Assembly (NCBI GenBank): GCA_963740525.1
Contig: CAVUEG010000001.1
Location: 62,001-126,000 of the forward strand
Length of the DNA stretch: 64,000 nt
DNA from: CAVUEG01 sp963740525
GTDB taxonomy: Bacteria; Actinomycetota; Actinomycetes; Propionibacteriales; Nocardioidaceae
Direction of reading: 5' to 3'
In this document: in pieces, positions 34,442-43,257 of the stretch
How the letters are laid out: each line of letters opens with the position of its first letter
Position numbering within the stretch: the first letter of the stretch is position 1
Program-made: the position numbers and the translations under genes
The notes under the pieces: generated by a model
What the model was told of the DNA's origin: nothing
What the model saw: the letters and a program-made list of their open reading frames with translations, nothing else
The model's database searches: none

Positions 34442-35185
34442 TCAGACCGCGCAACCATCGGGTCCGCACGCGTCACCGGCGGCCCCGGCGGCACCGGCGG
34501 CTCCAGGGGCACCGTCCGCGGTGACCATCGTCAGCCCAGGGTGACTCTCGGCCCAGGCCTGGTCGAGCAGCTGGGAGAAGACCTCGACGGGCTGGGCTCC
34601 GGGGACGCCGTAGCGCCCGTCGACCACGAAGAACGGCACGCCGGTCACGCCGTACGAGCGCGCCCGGTCGATGTCGGCCACGACGGCGTCGGCGTACGCC
34701 GACGAGGCGAGCACGTCGTCGACGCGGCCTGGGTCGAGGCCGGCCCCGACGGCGGCCTTGCGGAGCACGTCCTGGTCGCCCATCGACTCGCCGCGGGTGA
34801 AGTACGCCGCGAGCAGGAGTTCCTTGAGCTCGCGCTGAACGGCCGGACCGTGCTCGTCCAGGGCGAGGTGGAGCAGGCGGTGGGCGTCGACGGTCCTGGT
34901 GTGGGTCGCGTGGGCGTAGTCGAACGCCAGCCCCTCCTCGGAGGCGACCTCGCCGACGCGGGCCATCAGCCGGGTGCCGTTGGCCTCTCCCCCGCCGTAC
35001 TTGCGACCAAGCGCCTCGACCACGGACTCGTGTCCGACCTCCGGTGCGGAGGGGTCGAGCTCGAACGAGCGGTAGACGACCTCCACGTCGTCGCGGTGCT
35101 CGAAGCCGGCCAGTGCGGTCTCGAGGCGTCGCTTGCCGATGTAGCACCACGGGCAGACGACATCGGACCAGATCTCTATACGCAT
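34442..35185 (-). CDS. DsbA family oxidoreductase, FrnE-like
   Basis: 247 residues; cytosolic (no signal). Thioredoxin fold with CPWC at residues 11-14 (SDVVCPWCYIGKRRLE) and cis-Pro region GVTGVPFFVVDGRYGVPGAQ, typical of FrnE/DsbA-like proteins. The C-terminus has an Ala/Gly linker (GAAGAAGAAG) and ends CGPDGCAV, a possible second redox or metal-binding cysteine pair. The ATG at 35185 is 56 bases past the ilvC stop, so it may be read with ilvBNC. The role (disulfide isomerase or stress tolerance) is inferred from family. Confidence 0.85.
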   Translation of the reverse strand: MRIEIWSDVVCPWCYIGKRRLETALAGFEHRDDVEVVYRSFELDPSAPEVGHESVVEALGRKYGGGEANGTRLMARVGEVASEEGLAFDYAHATHTRTVDAHRLLHLALDEHGPAVQRELKELLLAAYFTRGESMGDQDVLRKAAVGAGLDPGRVDDVLASSAYADAVVADIDRARSYGVTGVPFFVVDGRYGVPGAQPVEVFSQLLDQAWAESHPGLTMVTADGAPGAAGAAGAAGDACGPDGCAV

Positions 35186-35241
35186 CAGGGGAACAACCAC
35201 GCGAAGGGCGCGGATGTTCCCCCGAAGCGGATGTCGGCGAC

Positions 35242-36270
35242 TCAGCGCGTAGCGGTTCCCTCCACGTAGTCGGAGTCCGTGCTCTTGACCCAGGACATGA
35301 GCTTGCGGAGCTCGCGACCGGTGGTCTCGATCGGGTGCTGCTCGCCCTTGGCGCGCAGCTCCTTGAACTCGGGGCCGCCGGCGTCCTGGTCGTCGATGAA
35401 CCGCTGGGCGAAGGCGCCGTTCTGGATGTCCTTCAGGACGGCCTGCATGTTCTCCTTCACCCGCTCGTCGATGACCCGGGGGCCGGAGACGTAGTCGCCG
35501 TACTCGGCGGTGTCGGAGACCGACCAGCGCTGCTTGGCGATGCCGCCCTCGTACATCAGGTCGACGATCAGCTTCAGCTCGTGCAGGCACTCGAAGTAGG
35601 CGACCTCCGGCTGGTAGCCGGCCTCGATCAGCGTCTCGAAGCCGTACTGCACCAGCTGGGAGGCGCCGCCGCAGAGCACGGCCTGCTCACCGAACAGGTC
35701 GGTCTCGGTCTCCTCGGTGAAGGTCGTCTTGATGCCGCCCGCACGCAGGCCACCGATCGCCTTGGCGTAGGACAGCGCGAGGTCCCAGGCCTTGCCCGTG
35801 GCGTCCTCCTCGACGGCGACGAGGACCGGCACGCCACGACCGTCGACGTACTCACGTCGAACCAGGTGGCCGGGACCCTTCGGTGCGACCATCGCGACGT
35901 CGACGCCCGCGGGGGGCACGATGTAGCCGAAGCGGATGTTGAAGCCGTGGCCGAAGAAGAGCGCGTCGCCCTCGACGAGGTGGGGCTCGACGGACTCGGC
36001 GTACAGCTTCCGCTGCACGTGGTCCGGGGCCAGGATCATGATCAGGTCGGCCTCTTCCACCGCCTCGGAGGGGCTGAGCACCCGCAGGCCCTCGGCCTCG
36101 GCCTTGGCGCGGCTCTTCGAGCCCTCGGGCAGGCCGACGCGTACGTCGACACCCGAGTCGCGCAGCGACAGCGCGTGGGCGTGGCCCTGGCTGCCGTAGC
36201 CGAGCACGGCCACGTTGCGGCCCTGGATCACGGACAGGTCGGCGTCGTCGTCGTAGAACATCTCAGCCAC
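35242..36270 (-). CDS. ilvC: Ketol-acid reductoisomerase (class I)
   Basis: NADPH-dependent isomerisation and reduction of acetolactate and acetohydroxybutyrate, 342 residues, short class I form. Seen: GYGSQGHAHALSLRDSG from residue 24 (Rossmann), GHGFNIRFGYIVPP and the knotted C-terminal domain with ECLHELKLIVDLMYEGG, carrying the Mg-binding acidic residues. Follows ilvN by 102 bases on the same strand, so it is the third ilv gene of the operon. Confidence 0.97.
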   Translation of the reverse strand: MAEMFYDDDADLSVIQGRNVAVLGYGSQGHAHALSLRDSGVDVRVGLPEGSKSRAKAEAEGLRVLSPSEAVEEADLIMILAPDHVQRKLYAESVEPHLVEGDALFFGHGFNIRFGYIVPPAGVDVAMVAPKGPGHLVRREYVDGRGVPVLVAVEEDATGKAWDLALSYAKAIGGLRAGGIKTTFTEETETDLFGEQAVLCGGASQLVQYGFETLIEAGYQPEVAYFECLHELKLIVDLMYEGGIAKQRWSVSDTAEYGDYVSGPRVIDERVKENMQAVLKDIQNGAFAQRFIDDQDAGGPEFKELRAKGEQHPIETTGRELRKLMSWVKSTDSDYVEGTATR

Positions 36271-36372
36271 GGTGGGCTCTCCTTCTGGTTGTCACTCGGG
36301 TCGGTGGTGCGTCGGTACTTCTTTGGTACGGCTCGCCGTCGACCAGTCTCGGCGGCGGGGTCGGGTGGCGCG

Positions 36373-36906
36373 TCAGGCGACGGGGACGGTGATCGGCACC
36401 GGGCGCACGGTGCGCTCGGTGATGGAGCGACCGCCACGTCCGATGGCGACCACCCCGGACTGGACGAGCTCGCGGATGCCGAACGGCGCCAGCACCCGCA
36501 GGAAGTTCTCCAGCTTGTCGCTGTTGCCGGTGGCCTCGATCGTGATCGCGTCGATGGCGACGTCGACCACGCGCGCCTTGAACAGCTGGACCGCGTCGAG
36601 CACCTGGCCCCGCGTGTCGGCGTCGGCCTTGACCTTGACCAGCAGGAGCTCGCGGTTCACCGAGGCGGGGCCGTCGAGCTCCACGATCTTGAGCACCTCG
36701 ACGAGCTTGTTCAGCTGCTTGGTCACCTGCTCGAGGGGACTGTCCTCGACGTTGACCACGATGGTCATCCGCGAGACCTCCGGGTGCTCGGTCGGACCCA
36801 CCGCCAGCGAGTCGATGTTGAAGCTCCGCCTGCTGAACAGACCGGCGATCCGGGCCAGCACGCCAGGCTTGTTCTCCACCAGGACGGACAGGGTGTGCTT
36901 GCTCAT
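36373..36906 (-). CDS. ilvN: Acetolactate synthase small (regulatory) subunit
   Basis: 177 residues. N-terminal ACT domain (LSVLVENKPGVLARIAGLFSRR) binds valine for feedback inhibition; the C-terminal domain completes the ALS_ss fold. Partners IlvB. Its ATG is 10 bases after the ilvB stop. It is full length with conserved FNIDSLAVGPTEHPEVSRMT. Confidence 0.96.
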   Translation of the reverse strand: MSKHTLSVLVENKPGVLARIAGLFSRRSFNIDSLAVGPTEHPEVSRMTIVVNVEDSPLEQVTKQLNKLVEVLKIVELDGPASVNRELLLVKVKADADTRGQVLDAVQLFKARVVDVAIDAITIEATGNSDKLENFLRVLAPFGIRELVQSGVVAIGRGGRSITERTVRPVPITVPVA

Positions 36907-36916
36907 CGGTGTCCCC

Positions 36917-38674
36917 TCACAGGTCGTCCTCGTCGAACTCGGGCGCGAGGTCCCGGGCGAACTTGATGTCGTCGTTGCTCGACCCGGCGGCCACCATCGG
37001 CCACACCATCGCGTCGCGGTGCACCCGGAAGTCGACCACCACCGGGACGTCGTCGATCTCCATGGCCTTGTTGATCACGGAGTCGACGTCGGCGGGGCTG
37101 TCGCAGGCGAGGCCGACGGCGCCGTACGCCTCCGCCAGCTTGACGAAGTCAGGGACGCGCTTGCTCTGCAGGTCGGTGTTGGAGTAGCGGCCCTCGTAGA
37201 ACAGGGTCTGCCACTGCCGCACCATGCCGAGCGACTCGTTGTTGATCACCGCGACCTTGATCGGGATCCCCTCGATCGTGCAGGTGGCGAGCTCCTGGTT
37301 GGTCATCTGGAAGCAGCCGTCACCGTCGATCGCCCAGACCGTGGTGTCCGGGCGCCCGACCTTGGCGCCCATGGCGGCCGGCACGGCGAACCCCATCGTG
37401 CCGAGGCCACCGGAGTTGATCCAGGTGTTCGGGTGCTCGTACTGCACGTAGTGGGTGGCCCACATCTGGTGCTGCCCGACGCCCGAGACGTAGATCGACT
37501 CGGGACCGGAGATCGCGCTCAGCCGCTCGAGGACGTACTGCGGCGCCAGCGAACCGTCGGTGGGCGAGTCGTAGCCGAGGGGGTACTTCATCTTCACGCC
37601 CGCCAGGAAGGCGACCCAGCCCTCGTAGTCCCCACCGTTGCCGGCCTCGGACTCGGCCTGGAGCGCCACGATCAGGTCGGCGATCGTCTCGCGGCAGTCG
37701 CCCACGATGGGCACGTCCACGTGACGGTTCTTGCCGATCTCCGCCGGGTCGATGTCGGCGTGGATGACCCGCGCGTTCGGCGCGAAGGTGTCGAGGTTGC
37801 CCGTCACCCGGTCGTCGAAACGCGCGCCGAGGCTGATGATCAGGTCGCTGCGCTGCAGGCCGGCGACCGCTGCCACGGTGCCGTGCATGCCCGGCATGCC
37901 GAGATGCTGCGGGTGGCTGTCGGGGAAGGCGCCCCGGGCCATCAACGTGGTCACCACCGGGATCCCGGTCATCTCCGCGAGCACCCGCAGCTCCTTGGAG
38001 GCGCGGGCGCGGATGGTGCCGCCGCCAACGTAGAGCACCGGACGCCTGGCCTCGAGGATCAGCCGTGCTGCCTCGCGGACCTGCTTCGAGTGCGGCCGCG
38101 TCACCGGGCGGTAGCCGGGGAGGTTGATCTCGGTCGGCCAGGCGAAGTGGGTCTGCGCCTGGAGCGCCGACTTGGCCACGTCCACCAGGACCGGTCCGGG
38201 GCGGCCGGTCGAGGCGATGTGGAAGGCCTCGGCGATCGTGCGCGGGATGTCGGCGGGGTCGGTGACCAGGAAGTTGTGCTTGGTGATCGGCATCGTGATG
38301 CCGCGGATGTCGGCCTCCTGGAAGGCGTCCGTGCCGATGAAGGCGGCGCCGACCTGCCCGGTCACGGCCACCATCGGCACGGAGTCCATGTAGGCGTCTG
38401 CGATCGGGGTCACGAGGTTCGTCGCGCCCGGGCCGCTGGTCGCCATGCAGACGCCGACCTTGCCGGTGGCCACGGCGTACCCCTGGGCCGCGTGGCCGGC
38501 ACCCTGCTCGTGGCGGACCAGGATGTGGCGGATCTTCTGCGAGTCGTAGAGCGGGTCGTACGCCGGGAGAATCGCGCCACCCGGGATCCCGAAGATGTTC
38601 TCGGCCCCGGCGCACTCCAGCGACCGGATGAGGCTCTGGGCGCCGGTGACGGCTTCGCCGACCTGCTCGCTCAT
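36917..38674 (-). CDS. ilvB: Acetolactate synthase large (catalytic) subunit
   Basis: ThDP-, Mg- and FAD-dependent enzyme joining pyruvate with pyruvate or 2-oxobutyrate, the first common step for Val, Leu and Ile; 585 residues. Seen: ILVRHEQGAGHAAQGYA with the catalytic Glu, and IDGDGCFQMTNQELATC...NN, the ThDP motif. The ATG at 38674 has AGAGGA 6 bases upstream; the TTG at 38692 is a poorer start. It is preceded by an Ile-Leu-Val leader peptide and a terminator hairpin, so expression should rise when branched-chain tRNAs are uncharged. Confidence 0.97.
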   Translation of the reverse strand: MSEQVGEAVTGAQSLIRSLECAGAENIFGIPGGAILPAYDPLYDSQKIRHILVRHEQGAGHAAQGYAVATGKVGVCMATSGPGATNLVTPIADAYMDSVPMVAVTGQVGAAFIGTDAFQEADIRGITMPITKHNFLVTDPADIPRTIAEAFHIASTGRPGPVLVDVAKSALQAQTHFAWPTEINLPGYRPVTRPHSKQVREAARLILEARRPVLYVGGGTIRARASKELRVLAEMTGIPVVTTLMARGAFPDSHPQHLGMPGMHGTVAAVAGLQRSDLIISLGARFDDRVTGNLDTFAPNARVIHADIDPAEIGKNRHVDVPIVGDCRETIADLIVALQAESEAGNGGDYEGWVAFLAGVKMKYPLGYDSPTDGSLAPQYVLERLSAISGPESIYVSGVGQHQMWATHYVQYEHPNTWINSGGLGTMGFAVPAAMGAKVGRPDTTVWAIDGDGCFQMTNQELATCTIEGIPIKVAVINNESLGMVRQWQTLFYEGRYSNTDLQSKRVPDFVKLAEAYGAVGLACDSPADVDSVINKAMEIDDVPVVVDFRVHRDAMVWPMVAAGSSNDDIKFARDLAPEFDEDDL

Positions 38675-38712
38675 GTCACGTCCTCTGCTCAACGATGAAG
38701 GGTGCTACGTCC

Positions 38713-38748
38713 AAGAAAAAACCCCTCGGCCTGACGGCAGACGAGGGG
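38713..38748 (-). terminator. Attenuator terminator upstream of ilvB
   Basis: On the - strand CCCCTCG pairs with CGAGGGG (38742-38748 with 38722-38728), with an inner GCC/GGC stem, then TTTTTTCTT. It lies 38 bases upstream of the ilvB ATG and 31 bases after the leader stop. Very close in design to the cimA attenuator, including the TCTT ending. Confidence 0.85.
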
Positions 38749-38779
38749 TGGACGCGGGGGCTGGTGGGCGAGTTGCCGC

Positions 38780-38821
38780 TCAGCTCACGCGTCGCGTGCG
38801 TACGAGAATCGGGGAACGCAT
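38780..38821 (-). CDS. ilvB leader peptide MRSPILVRTRRVS
   Basis: 13 codons, MRSPILVRTRRVS, with consecutive Ile-Leu-Val codons (ATT CTC GTA); ATT and GTA are rare here. GGGGAG lies 9 bases before the ATG. Similar leaders precede ilvB in other actinobacteria and sense charging of all three branched-chain tRNAs. The terminator downstream completes the attenuator. Function is by analogy. Confidence 0.8.
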   Translation of the reverse strand: MRSPILVRTRRVS

Positions 38822-38890
38822 GCTCCAAGACTCCCCGCGTCGCTCCTCCTCCGTCAACTGACCCCGCTCCGTATCCCAACATGTGGACTG

Positions 38891-39217
38891 TCAGTCCCAC
38901 ATCGTGGCAGCGGGGTCGAAGGAGAGCCCGGCTTCGGCGACGAACTCGCTGACCCGCGTGGCGAGACGGAGATCCCTGGCCGTCACCCCACCGACGTCGT
39001 GGCTGGAGAGGTGGACGTCGAGGACCGGGAAGCGCAGGTCGAGGTCAGGGTGGTGGTTGGCCTCGTCGGCCGCCTCCGCGATCCGGTTCACGATGGCGAG
39101 CCCGGCGGCGAAGCTGCCGGTGGTGACCCGGGCGTGCAGGGCGCCGTCGCTGAAGGTCCAGCCGTCCAGCCCGGCGCCGGCGATCTCGTTCTCTGTCAGG
39201 GTCTGCCTGTCGTCCAT
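38891..39217 (-). CDS. 4a-hydroxytetrahydrobiopterin dehydratase (PCD/DCoH-like)
   Basis: 108 residues, full length. Active-site pattern ANHHPDLDLRFPVLDVHLSSHDVGG: the His-His-Pro and the later His are as expected, with Phe where Tyr/Trp is more common. The enzyme dehydrates pterin carbinolamine after aromatic hydroxylation; in bacteria lacking such hydroxylases it may serve pterin or molybdopterin chemistry. It lies upstream of the ilvB leader on the same strand. Confidence 0.87.
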   Translation of the reverse strand: MDDRQTLTENEIAGAGLDGWTFSDGALHARVTTGSFAAGLAIVNRIAEAADEANHHPDLDLRFPVLDVHLSSHDVGGVTARDLRLATRVSEFVAEAGLSFDPAATMWD

Positions 39218-39276
39218 GTGTTCCTCCTCGTCGCCAGCCTACGAAGGCGGGCGGCCGAGGTCACCAGGGGGCGGGG

Positions 39277-39972
39277 TCAGGTTCGGAAGGAGGCGAGCGA
39301 GCGTCGCTGGGAGTCGGCGGTCACGTTGCCGGGGTCGAGCCACGCCTCGAGGGCCGCACCGACGACCGGCCACTCCTCGTCGGTGATCGAGAACCAGTCG
39401 GTGTCGCGGTTGCGGCCCTTGTAGACCAGCGCGTTGCGGAACCGGCCCTCGTAGCGGAAACCCAGCCGGGCCGCGGCGCGGCGCGAGGGCTCGTTGAGCG
39501 AGTCGCACTTCCACTCGTAACGGCGGTAGCCGAGGTCGACGAAGACGTGTCGTGCCATCAGGTACATCGCCTCGGTGGCCGCTGTCGTCCGCTGGAGGCG
39601 GGGCGAGTAGACGATCGCGCCGACCTCGGCGGACCCGTGTCCCGGTTCGACCCGCATGAAGGAGGCCACCCCGAGCGGCGTGCCGTCGGCGTCGCAGACC
39701 GTCATCGCCTGGGTGGCAGGCGCGGTCAGAGCGGCGTCGACGTACGCCGAGAAACCCTCGCGGTTCGTGAACGGACCCGCGGGGTTGTACGTCCAGAGCG
39801 AGTCCGACGCCTCGGCCACCAGGACGTCGTACAGCGCATCCACGTGCGTGGTCGAGAGGGGCACCACCTGGCTCCAACGTCCTTGGAGCTCAACCGGGCC
39901 GATGTCCTCGCGGCGGCTCCAGCCCGGGACCGGCTCACCGACCGGTTGGCCGTGCTCGTTGAGCCTGGTCAC
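39277..39972 (-). CDS. GNAT family acetyltransferase (RimJ/RimL-like)
   Basis: 231 residues. N-terminal segment with WSRREDIGPVELQGRWSQVVPL, then an acetyltransferase 3-type GNAT domain with GTPLGVASFMRVEPGHGSAEVG and CDSLNEPSRRAAARLGFRYEGRFRNAL, the typical end. Such proteins acetylate small molecules or protein N-termini; the substrate is unknown. The GTG at 39972 overlaps the stop of the upstream secreted protein (GTGA), so translation is coupled. The frame is open to 40374, but that part is antisense noise. Confidence 0.85.
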   Translation of the reverse strand: MTRLNEHGQPVGEPVPGWSRREDIGPVELQGRWSQVVPLSTTHVDALYDVLVAEASDSLWTYNPAGPFTNREGFSAYVDAALTAPATQAMTVCDADGTPLGVASFMRVEPGHGSAEVGAIVYSPRLQRTTAATEAMYLMARHVFVDLGYRRYEWKCDSLNEPSRRAAARLGFRYEGRFRNALVYKGRNRDTDWFSITDEEWPVVGAALEAWLDPGNVTADSQRRSLASFRT

Positions 39973-40883
39973 TGGTAGCTCACGAAGCGCACGCGCGGAT
40001 GGATCCCGAGCACCCGCTCCGGTGGCATCAGGTCCCGGTCCTCGTCGTAGAAGAGCTTGAAGCCCATCCGGAACTGGTCGGGCCGAGCGACGTGGTGGTA
40101 GGTGGCCAGCTTCTGCGCCCGGCTGCCGAACCCGTCCACGTGCTGCACCTCGGCCAGGTGGGGTCGGTCCAGCACGGCCTCGATGTCGGTCACCATGTCG
40201 GTGCGGAACTGGTGCAGGACGAAGACCTTCTGCGGCAGCCGCTGCCGCCGAGTGAGGCGGTTCAGCCAACGGGTCACCCGGTTCACCTCGGCCGAGTCGA
40301 CGTGACCGATCGTCTCTCCCGGCACCTCGCCACGCGCCATCCGCCACTCGGGGTCGAGAGCGAGCCCGACCCACGGGTCCGAGAGCGCCCAGGCCCAGCG
40401 CTTCGCCACGGTGAGGAAGCCGGATCGCCCCGGCTGGAGGTCCAGCACCAGCAGCGCGGCGTTGCGGTGCGCGGCGCGGATGTAGCGACGGACCTTGGCC
40501 CGGTCGATGTCGTGGCTGTAGTCGCCGTCCGGGCCCGGGGACCGGTCCGCGATCGAGACGATGAGCTCGTAGACGATCTGGGCCGCACGGTCCTCCGTGG
40601 CGTACGACGCCGCCGCGGCGCGGAGCCTCTGGGTGATCCGGTCGGGGGTGTCCTCGCCGAGCACCCCGAGGGCGCCGGTGCCCGCGGTGCCGTAGAAGGC
40701 GACCAGGATCGCGTTCCGGAAGACCCGCGTCCCGCCACCCGGCAGTCGCGCGACGTCATCCAGGGCGCTGGCACCCGATCCCACGGCCGCGTCGGGGGCG
40801 GCGACCACCGGCTCGCTCGAGAGCGCGAGCAGGCCGACCAGCAGCACCGCGGCGAGGGCACGCGTCGTCTCCCGACGTCTCAT
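39969..40883 (-). CDS. Secreted protein of unknown function
   Basis: 304 residues with an Sec signal peptide (MRRRETTRALAAVLLVGLLA, cleavage probable after PVVAA near residue 29). The mature part looks like a complete soluble domain with HRNAALLVLDLQPGRSGFLT, PWVGLALDPEWRM and KVFVLHQFRTDMV, patterned like a TIM-barrel or hydrolase fold. Homologues in actinobacteria are unannotated as far as I recall. Coupled to the downstream GNAT gene by a 4-base overlap, which is odd for a secreted and a cytosolic product. Confidence 0.7.
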   Translation of the reverse strand: MRRRETTRALAAVLLVGLLALSSEPVVAAPDAAVGSGASALDDVARLPGGGTRVFRNAILVAFYGTAGTGALGVLGEDTPDRITQRLRAAAASYATEDRAAQIVYELIVSIADRSPGPDGDYSHDIDRAKVRRYIRAAHRNAALLVLDLQPGRSGFLTVAKRWAWALSDPWVGLALDPEWRMARGEVPGETIGHVDSAEVNRVTRWLNRLTRRQRLPQKVFVLHQFRTDMVTDIEAVLDRPHLAEVQHVDGFGSRAQKLATYHHVARPDQFRMGFKLFYDEDRDLMPPERVLGIHPRVRFVSYQ

Positions 40884-40937
40884 GCGCTCACGGTAGGCCC
40901 ACGTCTCCCGTGGACGGGGCAGCGACGCCGGTGTCGC

Positions 40938-41507
40938 TCAGCCGACAGGGTCGTCGTCGAAGGCAGGGAGCCCGTCGAGGCTGGTCCGGTTCTTCTTGAT
41001 CCGATAGTCGACGATGCCGTTCCCGTCCGCGCCCGCCTTGCGCTCGATGGCGGGAACGAGCAGGCCGCGCTCGTGTACGCCGTCGACCACAGGCAGGCCG
41101 TACCCGCAGGAGTCGCTCACGCGTTCTACGTCCACGACGATCACGGCACGTGCGGCGGGGGTGGCCGGGAAGCGGTTGCTCCAGGAGGCGAACTCCTCGT
41201 CGTAGACCGACACGACGCGACCTCGTCCGTGCAGGCGCAGCACCCTGGGTGTCCGGTCGAAGGAGCAGAACATGACGGTGATCCGCCCGTTCTCACGCAG
41301 GTGCGCGATGGTCTCGGCGCCGCTTGCGGTGATGTCGAGATAGGCCACCGTCCGGGCGTCGACCACCGCGAACGTGCCCGCCACGCCCTTGGGCGAGAGG
41401 TTGACCTTCCCCTCCCCCGAGAGCGGGGCGGTCGCGACGAAGAAGACGTGCTGGGCCCCGATGAACTCCCGCAGGCGCTCGTCGATGCCGTCGTAGGTCT
41501 GCCCCAT
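40938..41507 (-). CDS. Pyridoxamine 5'-phosphate oxidase family (flavin split-barrel) protein
   Basis: 189 residues. FVATAPLSGEGKVNLSPKGVAGTFAVVDARTVAYLDIT and GRITVMFCSFDRTPRVLRLHGRGRVV are typical of FMN- or F420-binding split-barrel proteins. F420 is plausible given cofC in the window, but this is inference. The ATG at 41507 has AGGAGG upstream, 13 bases after the ilvD stop, so it may be co-transcribed with ilvD. Confidence 0.82.
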   Translation of the reverse strand: MGQTYDGIDERLREFIGAQHVFFVATAPLSGEGKVNLSPKGVAGTFAVVDARTVAYLDITASGAETIAHLRENGRITVMFCSFDRTPRVLRLHGRGRVVSVYDEEFASWSNRFPATPAARAVIVVDVERVSDSCGYGLPVVDGVHERGLLVPAIERKAGADGNGIVDYRIKKNRTSLDGLPAFDDDPVG

Positions 41508-41520
41508 CGGTTGCCTCCTG

Positions 41521-43203
41521 TCAGCCGCAGACCGCACCGTGGGCCGCGGACTGCACGACCTTGGCGTACTTGCCCAGGACGCCCTTGGTGTACTTCGGCG
41601 GGTTCGGGGTCCAGCCATCCCGCCGTCTCGCGAGCTCGGTCTCCTCCACCAGCAGGTCGAGGGTGCGGCTGGCCATGTCGAGCACGATCCGGTCACCGTC
41701 GCGCACGAACGCGACCGGGCCCGCGTCGGACGCCTCGGGAGCCACGTGTCCCACGCAGAGCCCTGTGGTGCCGCCGGAGAACCGGCCGTCGGTGAGGAGC
41801 AGGACGTCCTTGCCGAGCCCTGCCCCCTTGATCGCCCCGGTGATCGCGAGCATCTCGCGCATGCCGGGTCCACCCTTGGGGCCCTCGTAGCGGATCACGA
41901 CGACGTCACCGGCGGTGATCTGCCCGGCCGAAAGCGCATCCATGGCCGCGCGCTCGCCGTCGAAGACCCGGGCGGTGCCCTCGAACACGTCGCTGTCGAA
42001 GCCGGCCGACTTCACCACAGCGCCGTCCGGCGCGAGCGAGCCCTTCAGGATCGTCAGGCCACCGGTCTTGTGGATCGGAGCCGACATGGCCCGGATGATT
42101 TTGCCGTCGACATCGGGCGGCGCGATCTCCTCGAGGTTCTCCGCCATCGTCCGACCGGTGACCGTGAGCACGTCGCCGTGCATCAGCCCGGCGTCGAGCA
42201 GCGCCTTCATCACCATCGGGATGCCGCCGACCTTGTCGACGTCGTTCATGACGTACCGCCCGAACGGCTTCAGGTCACCGAGGTGCGGCACCCGGTCGCC
42301 GATCCGGTTGAAGTCGTCGATCGCGAGCTCGACCTCGGCCTCACGGGCGATGGCGAGCAGGTGGAGAACCGCGTTGGTGGAGCCCCCGAGCGCCATCACC
42401 ACGGCGATCGCGTTCTCGAACGCCTCCAGGGTCATCACCTGCCGGGCCGTGATGCCCTTGCGGAGCATCTCCACGACGGCCTCACCGGAGCGGTGGGCGT
42501 AACCGTCACGGCGACGGTCCACCGCGGGCGGGGCTGCCGACCCGGGCAGGGACATGCCCAGAGCCTCGCCGACCGAGGCCATCGTGTTGGCGGTGTACAT
42601 GCCACCGCAGGCACCCTCACCCGGGCAGATCGCCCGCTCGATCCGGTCGACCTCCGCCCGCGTGATCTTGCCCGCGAGGCAGGCGCCCACGGCCTCGAAG
42701 GCGTCGATGATCGTGACGTCGTTGCCGTCCACCTGGCCGGGCATGATCGAGCCGGCGTACAGGAAGACGCTGGCGAGGTCGAGACGCGCGGCGGCCATCA
42801 GCATCCCGGGCAGCGACTTGTCGCAGCCGGCGAGCAGCACGGAGCCGTCGAGCCGCTCGGCCATCATCACCGTCTCCACCGAGTCGGCGATCACCTCACG
42901 CGAGACCAGGGAGTAGTGCATGCCCTCGTGGCCCATCGAGATCCCGTCGGAGACCGAGATGGTGCCGAACTCGAGCGGATAGCCGCCGGCTGCGTGTACG
43001 CCGTTCTTCACCGCCTTGGCGAGCCGGTCCAGCGACAGGTTGCACGGGGTGATCTCGTTCCAGGAGGACGCGACCCCGATCTGCGGTTTCTCCCAGTCGG
43101 CGTCGCCCATCCCGACCGCACGGAGCATGCCGCGCGCGGCGGCTCTCTCCAACCCGTCGGTGACGTCGCGGCTGCGGGGCTTGATGTCCGGGGCGTCGCT
43201 CAT
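41521..43203 (-). CDS. ilvD: Dihydroxy-acid dehydratase
   Basis: Iron-sulfur dehydratase of Ile/Val synthesis, 560 residues. Seen: LLAGCDKSLPGMLMAAARLD, GEGACGGMYTANTMASVGEALG with cluster cysteines, and GRFSGGTTGLCVGHVAPEA. Complete and in one frame. It lies apart from ilvBNC by 5 kb, with its own upstream space (43204-43257). I saw no leader peptide there. Confidence 0.97.
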   Translation of the reverse strand: MSDAPDIKPRSRDVTDGLERAAARGMLRAVGMGDADWEKPQIGVASSWNEITPCNLSLDRLAKAVKNGVHAAGGYPLEFGTISVSDGISMGHEGMHYSLVSREVIADSVETVMMAERLDGSVLLAGCDKSLPGMLMAAARLDLASVFLYAGSIMPGQVDGNDVTIIDAFEAVGACLAGKITRAEVDRIERAICPGEGACGGMYTANTMASVGEALGMSLPGSAAPPAVDRRRDGYAHRSGEAVVEMLRKGITARQVMTLEAFENAIAVVMALGGSTNAVLHLLAIAREAEVELAIDDFNRIGDRVPHLGDLKPFGRYVMNDVDKVGGIPMVMKALLDAGLMHGDVLTVTGRTMAENLEEIAPPDVDGKIIRAMSAPIHKTGGLTILKGSLAPDGAVVKSAGFDSDVFEGTARVFDGERAAMDALSAGQITAGDVVVIRYEGPKGGPGMREMLAITGAIKGAGLGKDVLLLTDGRFSGGTTGLCVGHVAPEASDAGPVAFVRDGDRIVLDMASRTLDLLVEETELARRRDGWTPNPPKYTKGVLGKYAKVVQSAAHGAVCG

Positions 43204-43257
43204 GCGTGCGAGCCTAAACCGCGTGCCCCCGGCGGGCGGCGGCCGTCCCGCCTGACG

